A stretch of DNA of 64,000 nucleotides, from contig JAQXAR010000025.1 of assembly GCA_029252805.1 (NCBI GenBank), positions 1 through 64,000 on the forward strand. Reading direction: 5' to 3'. Position 1 is the first letter of the stretch. The number at the start of each line of letters is the position of its first letter. Under the pieces are notes generated by a model. That model saw nothing but the letters and a program-made list of their open reading frames with translations, was not told where the DNA came from and made no database searches. The stretch comes from Rickettsiales bacterium. Its GTDB lineage: Bacteria > Pseudomonadota > Alphaproteobacteria > Rickettsiales > JALZUV01. Positions 35,551 to 43,510 of the stretch are shown one piece after another. Position numbers and translations under genes: made by a program.

Positions 35551-36065
35551 TAGCGTAACCCTAATAACTGGCGGCGAAGTTGGGGTTCCGATGTTTTGTC
35601 CGATAACCAAATGTCGAAGAACCAGTGCCCGAATTCAGGGTCTTTTATCATGCCGATTGCTTTGCCATCTTTATAGAAACGTGTCGGCGCGTTGGGAGTA
35701 TAAAGACCGACCAGTTTTGTGTCTTTTTTCACATCGGGGAAAATATCACGCATTTGCGAGTACCACGCGGCCAGCTTTATTTCATTGGTGAACCCCTGTT
35801 TGCGCATTTCTGCGGCGGAGCGTTCAGCAATCGCCTCGCCGTCTAATGCGCGTAAATAATGCAGCGTCAGGGCGAAAGGTTTATCCGCACTCCATTGACC
35901 TTTCGGCGCATGTAGAGTGACATCATAGACATCCCATAGCAGATAAGTCATCCGTGCTTCACCTACTTGCTTGGCATTTGGGATATGTTTTTGCGCCATC
36001 TCGAAAGCAAGTGCCTGAGTTGCTGATAACCAAAATACGATGGCCATTAGTAGTAGTTTACGCAT
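35550..36065 (-). CDS. Chalcone isomerase-like protein, exported
   Basis: This 171-residue protein has a signal peptide (MRKLLLMAIVFWLSATQALA). The chalcone-isomerase-like body includes GEARMTYLLWDVYDVTLHAPKG, LHYLRALDGEAIAERSAAEM and FYKDGKAIGMI. Bacterial members are not flavonoid enzymes. Some plant relatives bind fatty acids, and the bacterial genes cluster with CFA synthase, so periplasmic fatty-acid binding is a fair guess. Its start overlaps the CFA synthase stop by 8 bp and its stop overlaps the MFS start by 1 bp. Confidence 0.85.
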   Translation of the reverse strand: MRKLLLMAIVFWLSATQALAFEMAQKHIPNAKQVGEARMTYLLWDVYDVTLHAPKGQWSADKPFALTLHYLRALDGEAIAERSAAEMRKQGFTNEIKLAAWYSQMRDIFPDVKKDTKLVGLYTPNAPTRFYKDGKAIGMIKDPEFGHWFFDIWLSDKTSEPQLRRQLLGLR

Positions 36066-37218
36066 GCTGTAACTCCAACTGCATCACATCAGTGCGGCCT
36101 GTTTCAAAGCCTGCGATACATACCGCCAGATAAAAACGCCATAGGCGAATAAACGATTCATCAAATCCGAGTGCTCGCACTTGGGGTAATTTAAGTTCGA
36201 ACGTTTCGAGCCAGTGGCGTAGCGTGCGAGCGTAATCTTTGCCGAAGGCGAAGCTATCTGTCACCTGCAGCCCTGCTTTATTCGCCTCTTGTGCGAAGCG
36301 AGTCGGTGTCGGCAGCATGCCGCCGGGGAAGATGAAGCTGCGAATCATATCGCCAGTTTTGCGATATTGGTCAAAATAAGGTTCGCCGATAGTGATGGTT
36401 TGTACGACTGCTGTGCCTTTATCTTTGAGCAGAGATTCCATCTTTTGGAAGTAAGTGGGCCAGAATTTTTCGCCCACAGCTTCGAACATTTCAATCGAGA
36501 TAATGGAATCATATTTGCCTTGTTGATGGCGGTAATCTTCCAATACAATCTCGGCATTACCGCCTAATCGTTGGGTGGCATAGGTGTGCTGTTGTGCAGA
36601 GAGGGTAATGCCTTTTACCTCAAAGTCATGCTGAGTGATCGCCCGTTCGGCCAAGCCACCCCAACCGCAACCCACTTCCAGCAAACGACCTGATGAAACG
36701 TTTAAACGATCTAACATGCGGTCATATTTGTTATATTGAGCCTGCTCTAGAGACTCACCGCCCTCTTTAAATAGAGCGGCAGAGTAGCTCATGCTGGGGT
36801 CGAGCCATAGCTTGTAGAACTCATTGCCGAGATCATAATGCGCATGAATATTACGCTTGCTGCCTTTTAATGTATTGCGTGTAAATCGATACAGAAATTG
36901 AGTCATGAGGCGTGAGAGAAATCCACCATAAATATAGGGTCCAATCGCTTTTTCATTCTGCGCGCCGACCAGCAGAAGATCCGTCAAGTTTTCGGAACTC
37001 CAGCCGCCATCACGGTAGGTTTCGGCCAGTCCGATATCGCCTTTGGCAGACAGTGCTGAGATCATTCGCCAATCGTGGATATGTAAGGTGCCATGTGCGC
37101 CGGGTTGGGTGCCTTGAAAGCTGTAAAGCGTGCCATTGGGCAAAGTGCATTGGAAAGAACCATGTTCAATCTTCTCTAACGTTCTTAAAAAACGATCCGT
37201 CACGGATTTTTGCCACAT
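36058..37218 (-). CDS. Cyclopropane-fatty-acyl-phospholipid synthase family methyltransferase
   Basis: This protein of about 386 residues begins at MWQKSVTDRFLRTL; AAAGG lies 7 bp before that ATG. Upstream in-frame ATGs at 37245 and 37281 are alternatives. RLLEVGCGWGGLAERAI is the SAM site, and YDLGNEFYKLWLDPSMSYS and FIFPGGMLPTPTRF are family hallmarks. It methylates the double bond of membrane phospholipid acyl chains, yielding a cyclopropane or methyl-branched product. Relatives next to DUF1365 and FAD amine-oxidase genes include enzymes that start furan or methylated fatty-acid synthesis, so the product need not be a cyclopropane. Confidence 0.9.
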   Translation of the reverse strand: MWQKSVTDRFLRTLEKIEHGSFQCTLPNGTLYSFQGTQPGAHGTLHIHDWRMISALSAKGDIGLAETYRDGGWSSENLTDLLLVGAQNEKAIGPYIYGGFLSRLMTQFLYRFTRNTLKGSKRNIHAHYDLGNEFYKLWLDPSMSYSAALFKEGGESLEQAQYNKYDRMLDRLNVSSGRLLEVGCGWGGLAERAITQHDFEVKGITLSAQQHTYATQRLGGNAEIVLEDYRHQQGKYDSIISIEMFEAVGEKFWPTYFQKMESLLKDKGTAVVQTITIGEPYFDQYRKTGDMIRSFIFPGGMLPTPTRFAQEANKAGLQVTDSFAFGKDYARTLRHWLETFELKLPQVRALGFDESFIRLWRFYLAVCIAGFETGRTDVMQLELQHA

Positions 37219-37282
37219 GGAAATGCCTTTATTATTTCGTTTCATTATAAGGAAGGCGCCTAACGGGTTGCTTACCATCACA

Positions 37283-38050
37283 TTACCATTTGGTAAGGTT
37301 GTCTGTACTGCTGAGTCGCTCTTTGCGTTGCGTAGGTTTGGAAATGTATTTGAGGCCTTTCGAGAGTAACTTTATTGCCTGCCAGTGAATCAAGAAGATG
37401 GTTTTGAGTGTGACCAGCGGATGCGTCCAGAAAGCTCGGCGTAGGGACTGCTTGGTAAGGGGGGTTAATGTTCCTGTCAGTGAGGTGATGAGCTGCTTTT
37501 CGCCTTGTGCATCGTAGAAATCAATCCAGATACCTAGTGTGTTTTTATTTAAGGAAAAACGGAATTGGTAACTTCCTTCACGTTTTAGGAAAGGCGAAAC
37601 ATGAAAGAGTTTTTGCGCCACTAGTAGGTCATCAGCGTCAATCACGCGGTGGTCGGTATGGGCGCAGAGATAATGATGCGTTTCCCCGAATGTGTTATTC
37701 ACCTGTGCCAGCACTGCCCGTAATTGTTTATTTTCATCAAGGCATAACCAGAAACTAACCGGGTTAAATACATAACCCAGAATACGCGGCATACTGATGA
37801 GAGTGATATGTTCGGTAACGTCATTCAATCCGTAATCAGCCAGAATAGCTCTTATCCACGGTTCTAAATCTGCGCCCTCTTTGGCGCCATGGTCTTTTGC
37901 ATGAAAGCTCATCATGGCGGGGAGTTTAATTTCGGCGATTTCCACCAAAGGAAGCGCCAGGTAATACATGCTATAGGTAAAAGCATTCACCTTGGGGAAT
38001 AGCCGTTTATGCATCACCTTGGCCGTATAAATCTGTGGGGTTATTTCCAC
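37283..38050 (-). CDS. DUF1365-family protein
   Basis: This protein of about 255 residues starts at a GTG inside the end of the amine-oxidase gene (10-bp overlap), giving VEITPQIYTAKVMHKRLFPK; GGAG stands about 10 bp before it. MHKR at 38014 is a later alternative. Family segments include VNAFTYSMYYLALPL, RILGYVFNPVSFWLC and NTFGETHHYL. The function is not established, but DUF1365 genes are nearly always between an FAD amine oxidase and a CFA-type methyltransferase gene, as here. Confidence 0.88.
   Translation of the reverse strand: MEITPQIYTAKVMHKRLFPKVNAFTYSMYYLALPLVEIAEIKLPAMMSFHAKDHGAKEGADLEPWIRAILADYGLNDVTEHITLISMPRILGYVFNPVSFWLCLDENKQLRAVLAQVNNTFGETHHYLCAHTDHRVIDADDLLVAQKLFHVSPFLKREGSYQFRFSLNKNTLGIWIDFYDAQGEKQLITSLTGTLTPLTKQSLRRAFWTHPLVTLKTIFLIHWQAIKLLSKGLKYISKPTQRKERLSSTDNLTKW
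37291..37300 (-). repeat. Shared 10-mer before CFA synthase (copy 2)
   Basis: AACCTTACCA on the minus strand lies at the end of the DUF1365 gene, about 75 bp before the likely CFA synthase start. It is part of the inverted repeat TTACCA-TT-TGGTAA (37283-37296). See the copy at 39341-39350. Confidence 0.35.
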
Positions 38051-39297
38051 GGAATATCGACTCCGAGTTCCTTTGCGACACGCACGGCACTCCATAGTCC
38101 ATCCTCATGAAAGCCGTTGCGCTGCCAAGCACCGCAATACCAGATGCGGTCTTTGCCTTGAATTTCATGCATCCGCGATTGTGCATGAATCGCGGATGCA
38201 TCAAATACCGGATGTTCAAATGAGTAGCGATCCTGAATGGTTGCAGCATCCGGTGCGCGCCCGGGGTTAAGGGTAACAATCACAGGAATTTTCGTGTCTA
38301 GTGGTTGGAGGTTATTCATCCAATAACTTAAGGAAACAGCAGGGTTCTGGTCGTTACGCTGTTCGGATAGATACACCCAGCTTGACCATGCATTGCGTCG
38401 CTTCTGCATAAAGCTAGTATCTGTATGCAGTACCATCTCGTTAGGTTGGTAACGGATAGAACCCACGATATCCTGTTCCTTAGGCGTTGGGTTTTGCAAC
38501 AATTGCATCGCCTGATCAGAGTGGCAGGCAAAGATGACTTGGTCGTATTTGTGAGTCTCGCCTTGCGCATCTTCAATCTCAACATAACCCTCATGACGCG
38601 TTACATGCTTGACGCCACAATTGAGTTTTATACGTTCTTTGAAAGAGGCACTAAGGCGTTTCACATATTCACGACTACCGCCCACCACCGTATGCCATTG
38701 GGGTTGGTCATTGATGCTGAGTAGGCCGTGATTATCAAAAAACTGCAGAAAGGCTTGTGCTGGAAAGGCTAACATTTTCTCCAGCGGTGTGCTCCAAATA
38801 GCCCCGCCCATCGCCAGCAAGTAATAATCGCGGAACCATGGGCCCAGTTTCATTTCATCGAGGCATTCACCTAGGGTAAGCGTGGTGTTTTGCTCTAGGT
38901 ATTTGCCTGCTTGTTTATTAAAAGTGAGAATATCGCGGATCATCCTCCAATAAGCGGGGCGTAGTAAGTTACGCTTTTGTGCGAACATATCACCTAATTG
39001 CTGCGTGCCATATTCTAGCCAACCCTTATCAATGCTTACTCCGAAGGACATATCGCTTTTTGCTGTGGGAACCTTTAGATGCTCAAATAATGCCGTGAGA
39101 TGCGGGTAATTGCGATGGTTAAACACGATGAAACCGGTATCCACTGGCACTTTTCCCTCCGGTACTTTTACCTCTACCGTGCGGCTATGTCCGCCGAGTA
39201 CTTCGTTCTTTTCATAAACCGTAATCTCGTGGTGAGGGTGTAGAAGGTAGGCAGAGCTCAGCCCCGATATTCCTGTTCCGATAATAGCAATTTTCAT
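38041..39297 (-). CDS. FAD-dependent amine oxidase-family protein
   Basis: This 418-residue flavoprotein starts at MKIAIIGTGISGLSSAYLL, the dinucleotide-binding motif. DTGFIVFNHRNYPHLTALFE and the C-terminal RIWYCGAWQRNGFHEDG complete the FAD fold. The family is annotated as amine oxidase or NAD(P)-binding protein, but in this genomic setting it more likely oxidises or desaturates modified acyl chains. It is the first lipid gene of the run, 51 bp after the histidine-kinase stop. Confidence 0.88.
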   Translation of the reverse strand: MKIAIIGTGISGLSSAYLLHPHHEITVYEKNEVLGGHSRTVEVKVPEGKVPVDTGFIVFNHRNYPHLTALFEHLKVPTAKSDMSFGVSIDKGWLEYGTQQLGDMFAQKRNLLRPAYWRMIRDILTFNKQAGKYLEQNTTLTLGECLDEMKLGPWFRDYYLLAMGGAIWSTPLEKMLAFPAQAFLQFFDNHGLLSINDQPQWHTVVGGSREYVKRLSASFKERIKLNCGVKHVTRHEGYVEIEDAQGETHKYDQVIFACHSDQAMQLLQNPTPKEQDIVGSIRYQPNEMVLHTDTSFMQKRRNAWSSWVYLSEQRNDQNPAVSLSYWMNNLQPLDTKIPVIVTLNPGRAPDAATIQDRYSFEHPVFDASAIHAQSRMHEIQGKDRIWYCGAWQRNGFHEDGLWSAVRVAKELGVDIPWK

Positions 39298-39340
39298 GAC
39301 TTCTTTATAACGCAATTGGTGCGCTGACCAACTTACAAAA

Positions 39341-39350
39341 TGGTAAGGTT
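39341..39350 (-). repeat. Shared 10-mer near the amine-oxidase start (copy 1)
   Basis: AACCTTACCA on the minus strand lies across the histidine-kinase stop, about 45 bp before the amine-oxidase gene. With its flanks it makes an imperfect inverted repeat (CTTAC/GTAAG, 39332-39347). The same 10-mer recurs at 37291-37300 before the CFA synthase gene. Confidence 0.35.
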
Positions 39351-40695
39351 AGAAGATAATCTTTACCCATAAACCCGGGTGATTATCTCCGAGCGAAATC
39401 GTGCCTTTATGGAGCTCGAGCACCGCTTTGACTAAGCTAAGTCCCAAGCCACTACCGGCTTCATGGCGGCTCAGGTCGGAACGGTAGAAACGATCAAATA
39501 CTTTTTCGCGTTCACCCTGTGCGATCCCAATGCCATGATCGGAAATGATGATTGTAATGCCATTACCCTGTTGTGTTAGTTCAAGTTGAATTTCGCTGTT
39601 TTGAGGTGAGAATTTAATCGCATTATCTAGCAAGTTTGCGAAGAATTGGAACAGCAAGTCGCGGTCTCCAGAAAAGGCTGAACTCTCTAAAATTTTGGCA
39701 TTAATGGAGATTCCTTTCTCTTCTGCTAACGGTTCATATAGTTCGACGACGTCTTGTAGTAATGACCCCAAATCCAGTACTTTAAAACTCTGATGGCGTT
39801 TGCCTTTCTCTATATTGGCAATTCTGAGTAATGCATTAAAGGTGGAAAGGAGGCCATCTACCTCACTTAAAAGGACTGCTTGCTCTTTCTTGGTGGTGGA
39901 TTCTTCTTGTAGTGATTCCAGTTGATTACGCAGGCGTGTTAGGGGAGTACGTAAGTCATGAGCGATATTATCAGCAACATCACGAACATCTTGCATCAAC
40001 TCTTCAATGCGTGCGAGGAGGAGGTTCAAGGCTTCGCCCAGATTGCTTAAATCATCCCAGTTAGAATCAATCTGTACGCGGCGGCTTAAATCGCCTGTTT
40101 CAATGATTTGTCCGGCGATTCCACCGATTCGGTTAATGCGGCTCACCACAAAATAACTGATGAAAAAGCTGACGCAAATGACGGTGAGCATAAATAAGAA
40201 CATCAATAGACTGAGCCATTTTAAACGTTGATGGCTGGCGATAATATCGTCAATATTACGGGCGACCAGCAAACGAGTGCCATCATCAAAGGTATGTATT
40301 TTAGCGGCGAGTTGACGGTTTTCACTTTGAAAGCTAATCAACCCTTCGGCGATACGGTCGACCTGTTTGGGTGTTTGGGGTAGGTTCCCGGCCAGCTTTT
40401 GTTCTTGCGTATTTTGATAGAGATAGAGCGGGTGGGCTTGTTGTGCCGATTTTTCGGCAATGAATGCGGTTTTCTCTTCTTTTGAAAGTGCTTCCATAAG
40501 CGACAAAGTGTTAGTAATTTCAGAATCAATCGCCGCTTCTGTCTCACGAATAAAATTCTGTTGGCCAAAATCATAGAGTAGCCAGCCCAGAATCAATCCA
40601 CACCCGGTTAACAGCACCGTGAATAGCACCGCCATCTTGAAGCTGGAACTCTGCGTATAGCGAGTGCTTTTAATTTTCGATGATGTAGCCTGCAC
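39349..40695 (-). CDS. Sensor histidine kinase (HAMP-HisKA-HATPase)
   Basis: This protein of about 448 residues has an uncertain start: I take the GTG at 40695 inside the response-regulator gene; a Met at 40635 is an alternative, and the frame is open to 40764. Two membrane helices (FKMAVLFTVLLTGCGLILGW and WLSLLMFLFMLTVICVSFFI) bracket a periplasmic sensor of about 120 residues. Next come HAMP, the H-box DNIAHDLRTPLTRLR, the N-box FFANLLDNAIKFS, and ISDHGIGIA and GSGLGLSLVKAV. It forms a pair with the overlapping regulator gene, and the lipid genes follow in the same direction. Confidence 0.9.
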   Translation of the reverse strand: MQATSSKIKSTRYTQSSSFKMAVLFTVLLTGCGLILGWLLYDFGQQNFIRETEAAIDSEITNTLSLMEALSKEEKTAFIAEKSAQQAHPLYLYQNTQEQKLAGNLPQTPKQVDRIAEGLISFQSENRQLAAKIHTFDDGTRLLVARNIDDIIASHQRLKWLSLLMFLFMLTVICVSFFISYFVVSRINRIGGIAGQIIETGDLSRRVQIDSNWDDLSNLGEALNLLLARIEELMQDVRDVADNIAHDLRTPLTRLRNQLESLQEESTTKKEQAVLLSEVDGLLSTFNALLRIANIEKGKRHQSFKVLDLGSLLQDVVELYEPLAEEKGISINAKILESSAFSGDRDLLFQFFANLLDNAIKFSPQNSEIQLELTQQGNGITIIISDHGIGIAQGEREKVFDRFYRSDLSRHEAGSGLGLSLVKAVLELHKGTISLGDNHPGLWVKIIF

Positions 40696-41344
40696 CGCGC
40701 ACCGTCTGAATAAGTTTGCCTTCTTTATCGCCGATTTTCTTGCGTAATCGGCTGATATGCACATCGATCACATTGGTTTGCGGATCGAAGTGATAATCCC
40801 AAACCGCCTCTAATAGCATTGTGCGTGTCACAATCTGGCCTTTATGGCGTAATAAATATTCCAACAGACTAAACTCGCGGGTTTGTAAATCGATCGCTTC
40901 AGTAGCCCGTATGACTTTTCGGGATAATAAATCAACTTTCAAATCAGCGACGGATAGCGCGGTCACTTGATTTCCACCTCCCTGTGGGTTTCGCCTACCT
41001 AAGACTTCAACCCGTGCCATCAGTTCGGCAAAAGCGAAGGGTTTGACCAGATAGTCGTCGCCGCCGGCATGCAGGCCTTTGACGCGATCATCCACTTCGC
41101 CTAAAGCGCTTAGAATGATGACAGGGGTTTGGTTTTCTGATCCACGCAAGGTTTTTAAAATTGTTAAACCATCCAGTGATGGCAGCATACGGTCTAGAAT
41201 GATTACATCATATTCTTCGGTTGTCGCCAGAAACAGCCCCTCTTTGCCATCACTGGATACATCCACGGTATGTCCCGCTTCCTTCAGCCCTTTTACGATA
41301 TAGGCTTGCACTTGTGCATCATCTTCAATCAGTAATATTTTCAT
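40670..41344 (-). CDS. OmpR-family response regulator
   Basis: This is a 224-residue two-domain regulator. The receiver domain has the acidic pair EDD, the phosphorylation site DVIILDRMLPSLDG (Asp about 51) and the Lys of YLVKPFAF. The C-terminal winged helix has SLLEYLLRHKGQIVTRTML and VIDVHISRLRKKIGD. It should bind DNA as a phosphorylated dimer. It is the first gene of the minus-strand run, and a perfect TATAAT -10-type hexamer lies upstream (41409-41414, minus strand) without a good -35. It may control the lipid genes downstream; that is inference. Confidence 0.93.
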   Translation of the reverse strand: MKILLIEDDAQVQAYIVKGLKEAGHTVDVSSDGKEGLFLATTEEYDVIILDRMLPSLDGLTILKTLRGSENQTPVIILSALGEVDDRVKGLHAGGDDYLVKPFAFAELMARVEVLGRRNPQGGGNQVTALSVADLKVDLLSRKVIRATEAIDLQTREFSLLEYLLRHKGQIVTRTMLLEAVWDYHFDPQTNVIDVHISRLRKKIGDKEGKLIQTVRGAGYIIEN

Positions 41345-41452
41345 ATTAAATCGCTTAAGCTTCTCAATTATTTGCCGTTACCCGTTTATAGCAGAAGTTT
41401 GGTGAGTCATTATAACGATAATCCTTTTATCATCTATACTGTAAGGCGAAAT

Positions 41453-41467
41453 CGTTTAAAATAAACG
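41453..41467 (+). promoter_or_regulatory. Inverted repeat directly before the saccharopine-dehydrogenase-like start
   Basis: CGTTTA-AAA-TAAACG (6-bp arms, 3-bp spacer) ends 2 bp before the ATG. No purine-rich ribosome site is visible there. It may be an operator in the short divergent promoter region with the response regulator, or an RNA hairpin at the start codon. Confidence 0.4.
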
Positions 41468-41469
41468 GT

Positions 41470-42570
41470 ATGAGAGTCTTGATTCTAGGCGGTTATGGGG
41501 TGTTTGGTAAGCGTATTGCTGAAGCGCTGGCGAGTGAAGGGAATCTGACACTCATTATTGCCGGGCGCAGTGTAGGGAAGGCGCGAAGGTTTGCTGATAC
41601 GTTAGGCGTAGAGGCCGTTTATATCGATATCTATCAAAATCTAAAGGCGGCGTTGGAAGAGGTGAACCCTCACATTATCATCAATTGTTGTGGGCCATTC
41701 CAGGGGCAGGATTTTACCGTCTTTGAGCAATGCATGTCGCAGGGAATTCACTATATCGATTTAGCGGATGGCCGTGACTATGTGGCGCAGTTTGTGCAAA
41801 AAGATAAGCAAGCCAAAGACGGTAATATGATGGCTTTTACGGGTGCAAGTACGGTTCCGGCAATCTCCTCAGCGATTATCGATAGTTTGCTGGAAACGGA
41901 TTTTTCCGAGATTCACGTACTGGATTATGGAGTGACGCCAGGTAATCAAACCGAACGCGGTGTCGCTACGGTGGCCGCGATCTTAAGTTATGTAGGTAAG
42001 TCTTTTTTGACTTTGGTCGAGGGAGAAAAAAACTCAATATGGGGCTGGCAGGACTTAAAGCGTGTGACCTATCCCTTTATAGGTAAACGCTGGATGGCGA
42101 ATTGCGATATCCCTGATTTAGATTTTTTTCAAGCGCGGTACCCTACACTTAAAACAATCCGTTTCTTTGCCGGGTTAGAGCTGTCGATCTTACATTTAGG
42201 ATTATGGTTAGTGTCGTGGCCCGTGCGCTGGCGATGGCTAAGCAGTTTAACGCCTTTTGCATCATTATGCCGTACTATTAGCCTATGGTTTTACCCATTG
42301 GGAAGTCAAAATGGCGGGATGCACCTGCATGCCAAAGGGATTGATCGGGAGAATCGAGCCAAAGCAGTTCAATGGTATCTCATTGCAAAGGAAGGGCATG
42401 GGCCGTATATCCCTGCAACGCCCGCTGTGATTATCACCAAGAAAATTGCTTCCGGGGAATTAAAAGATAGGGGGGCTTATGCTGCAGTTGGATTCATGAG
42501 TAAGGATGAATTGATGGCGCAATGGCAGGCGCTGAATATTCGCGAGGTCAAGCATGAAGCCGCTTTATAA
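41470..42570 (+). CDS. Saccharopine dehydrogenase-like NAD(P)-binding protein
   Basis: This is a 366-residue protein. The Rossmann motif is MRVLILGGYGVFGKRIAEAL. The segment VNPHIIINCCGPFQGQDFTV is typical of saccharopine dehydrogenase-like NADP-binding proteins (not true lysine-pathway enzymes). A hydrophobic stretch (about 238-275) suggests membrane contact. It overlaps the DUF4166 gene by 17 bp. In other genomes these two domains can be one protein, so the pair here probably acts together, perhaps in lipid metabolism. Confidence 0.8.
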   Translation: MRVLILGGYGVFGKRIAEALASEGNLTLIIAGRSVGKARRFADTLGVEAVYIDIYQNLKAALEEVNPHIIINCCGPFQGQDFTVFEQCMSQGIHYIDLADGRDYVAQFVQKDKQAKDGNMMAFTGASTVPAISSAIIDSLLETDFSEIHVLDYGVTPGNQTERGVATVAAILSYVGKSFLTLVEGEKNSIWGWQDLKRVTYPFIGKRWMANCDIPDLDFFQARYPTLKTIRFFAGLELSILHLGLWLVSWPVRWRWLSSLTPFASLCRTISLWFYPLGSQNGGMHLHAKGIDRENRAKAVQWYLIAKEGHGPYIPATPAVIITKKIASGELKDRGAYAAVGFMSKDELMAQWQALNIREVKHEAAL

Positions 42571-43081
42571 ACGAATTCTCGGCGATACCTATGCGCAACT
42601 TCCGCAAGCCGTGCAAGCGCTGCATGCCTATGAGGGGGAGGCGCTATATCGCGGGCATTGCGATGTAGAGCGTGGGAGTCATGGCCTATCAAATTTCTTC
42701 GCGAATTTGTTATCATTACCCAAAGCGGGGAAAGCGGTGGAGGTGGCAGTGAAGTTCTCTCAACAAGGCGAGAAGGAAGTTTGGCAGCGTAGTTTTGCAG
42801 GGAAACCGTTTAAGTCAGTGCAGTGGTTGCAGGGTGGGTTGCTCTATGAACGTTTGAATTTTACGACCTTGTTATTTGAGGTGGTTGCAAATTCTGAGTG
42901 CTTATCCTTGAACTTAAAGGGAGTGCGAGTTTTAGGCATACCCATGCTTGCATTTCTACGTCCCAATGTTGTGGCGCAGGAGCATGAGGTGGAGGGGAAG
43001 TTTCAATTTACTATTCATACCATTGTGCCGATTATCGGTTTGCTGGTCGCCTATAAAGGCACGTTAGAGAAGGTGGATTAG
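42554..43081 (+). CDS. DUF4166-family protein
   Basis: This 175-residue protein fits DUF4166: LGDTYAQLPQAVQALH at the start, HCDVERGSHGLSNFFANLL, then WQRSFAGKPFKSVQWLQGG and LGIPMLAFLRPNVVAQEHE. The function is unknown. It overlaps the saccharopine-dehydrogenase-like gene by 17 bp and is 3 bp ahead of an SRPBCC gene, so the three form one operon. Confidence 0.8.
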   Translation: MKPLYKRILGDTYAQLPQAVQALHAYEGEALYRGHCDVERGSHGLSNFFANLLSLPKAGKAVEVAVKFSQQGEKEVWQRSFAGKPFKSVQWLQGGLLYERLNFTTLLFEVVANSECLSLNLKGVRVLGIPMLAFLRPNVVAQEHEVEGKFQFTIHTIVPIIGLLVAYKGTLEKVD

Positions 43082-43084
43082 AAG

Positions 43085-43510
43085 ATGCCCAAAGTTTCAA
43101 ATAAGCGAACTGTCAATTCCCCCATTGCGGATATTTTTCATGCAGTGCTGGATGTGGAATCTTACCCAAAGGTTTTGGCGTTTGTGCGCGAGGTGAAGGT
43201 ATTGGCTCGCACGGAAGGCGAGTTAACAGCGCGAGTCTTTGTCGGACTGCCAGCGCTTAACTTTTCCTATGATTGCCAGATTACTCATGCGACTCCTGAA
43301 TTGATTGAGATCGTTATGATTAAGGGGCCATTTAAGCGGTTAAATGCGTCATGGAAATTTGCGTCGTTGAGTGAGAAGCAAACTGAGATTACCTATTCGC
43401 TTGATTCACAATTTAGCAACCCATTGATGGAAATGACGGCTGGCGCCATTTTCGCGAGTCAGTTGAACCAGTCGATTCGGGCGTTTGAAGATTATTTGCG
43501 TAACGTGTAA
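43085..43510 (+). CDS. SRPBCC-fold protein (RatA/COQ10-like)
   Basis: This is a 141-residue START/SRPBCC-type lipid-binding domain: SPIADIFHAVLDVESYPKVL at the N-terminus and a long C-terminal helix (ASQLNQSIRAFEDYLRNV). It resembles RatA and COQ10 proteins, which bind ubiquinone or related lipids; no specific evidence for either. It ends 19 bp inside the 3' end of the convergent FAD monooxygenase gene. Confidence 0.78.
   Translation: MPKVSNKRTVNSPIADIFHAVLDVESYPKVLAFVREVKVLARTEGELTARVFVGLPALNFSYDCQITHATPELIEIVMIKGPFKRLNASWKFASLSEKQTEITYSLDSQFSNPLMEMTAGAIFASQLNQSIRAFEDYLRNV

Noticed and set aside
35551-35610. N-terminal extension of the MFS transporter
   Set aside because: It would overlap the chalcone-isomerase-like gene by 61 bp; the GTG in the TAGTG junction gives a normal MFS N-terminus.
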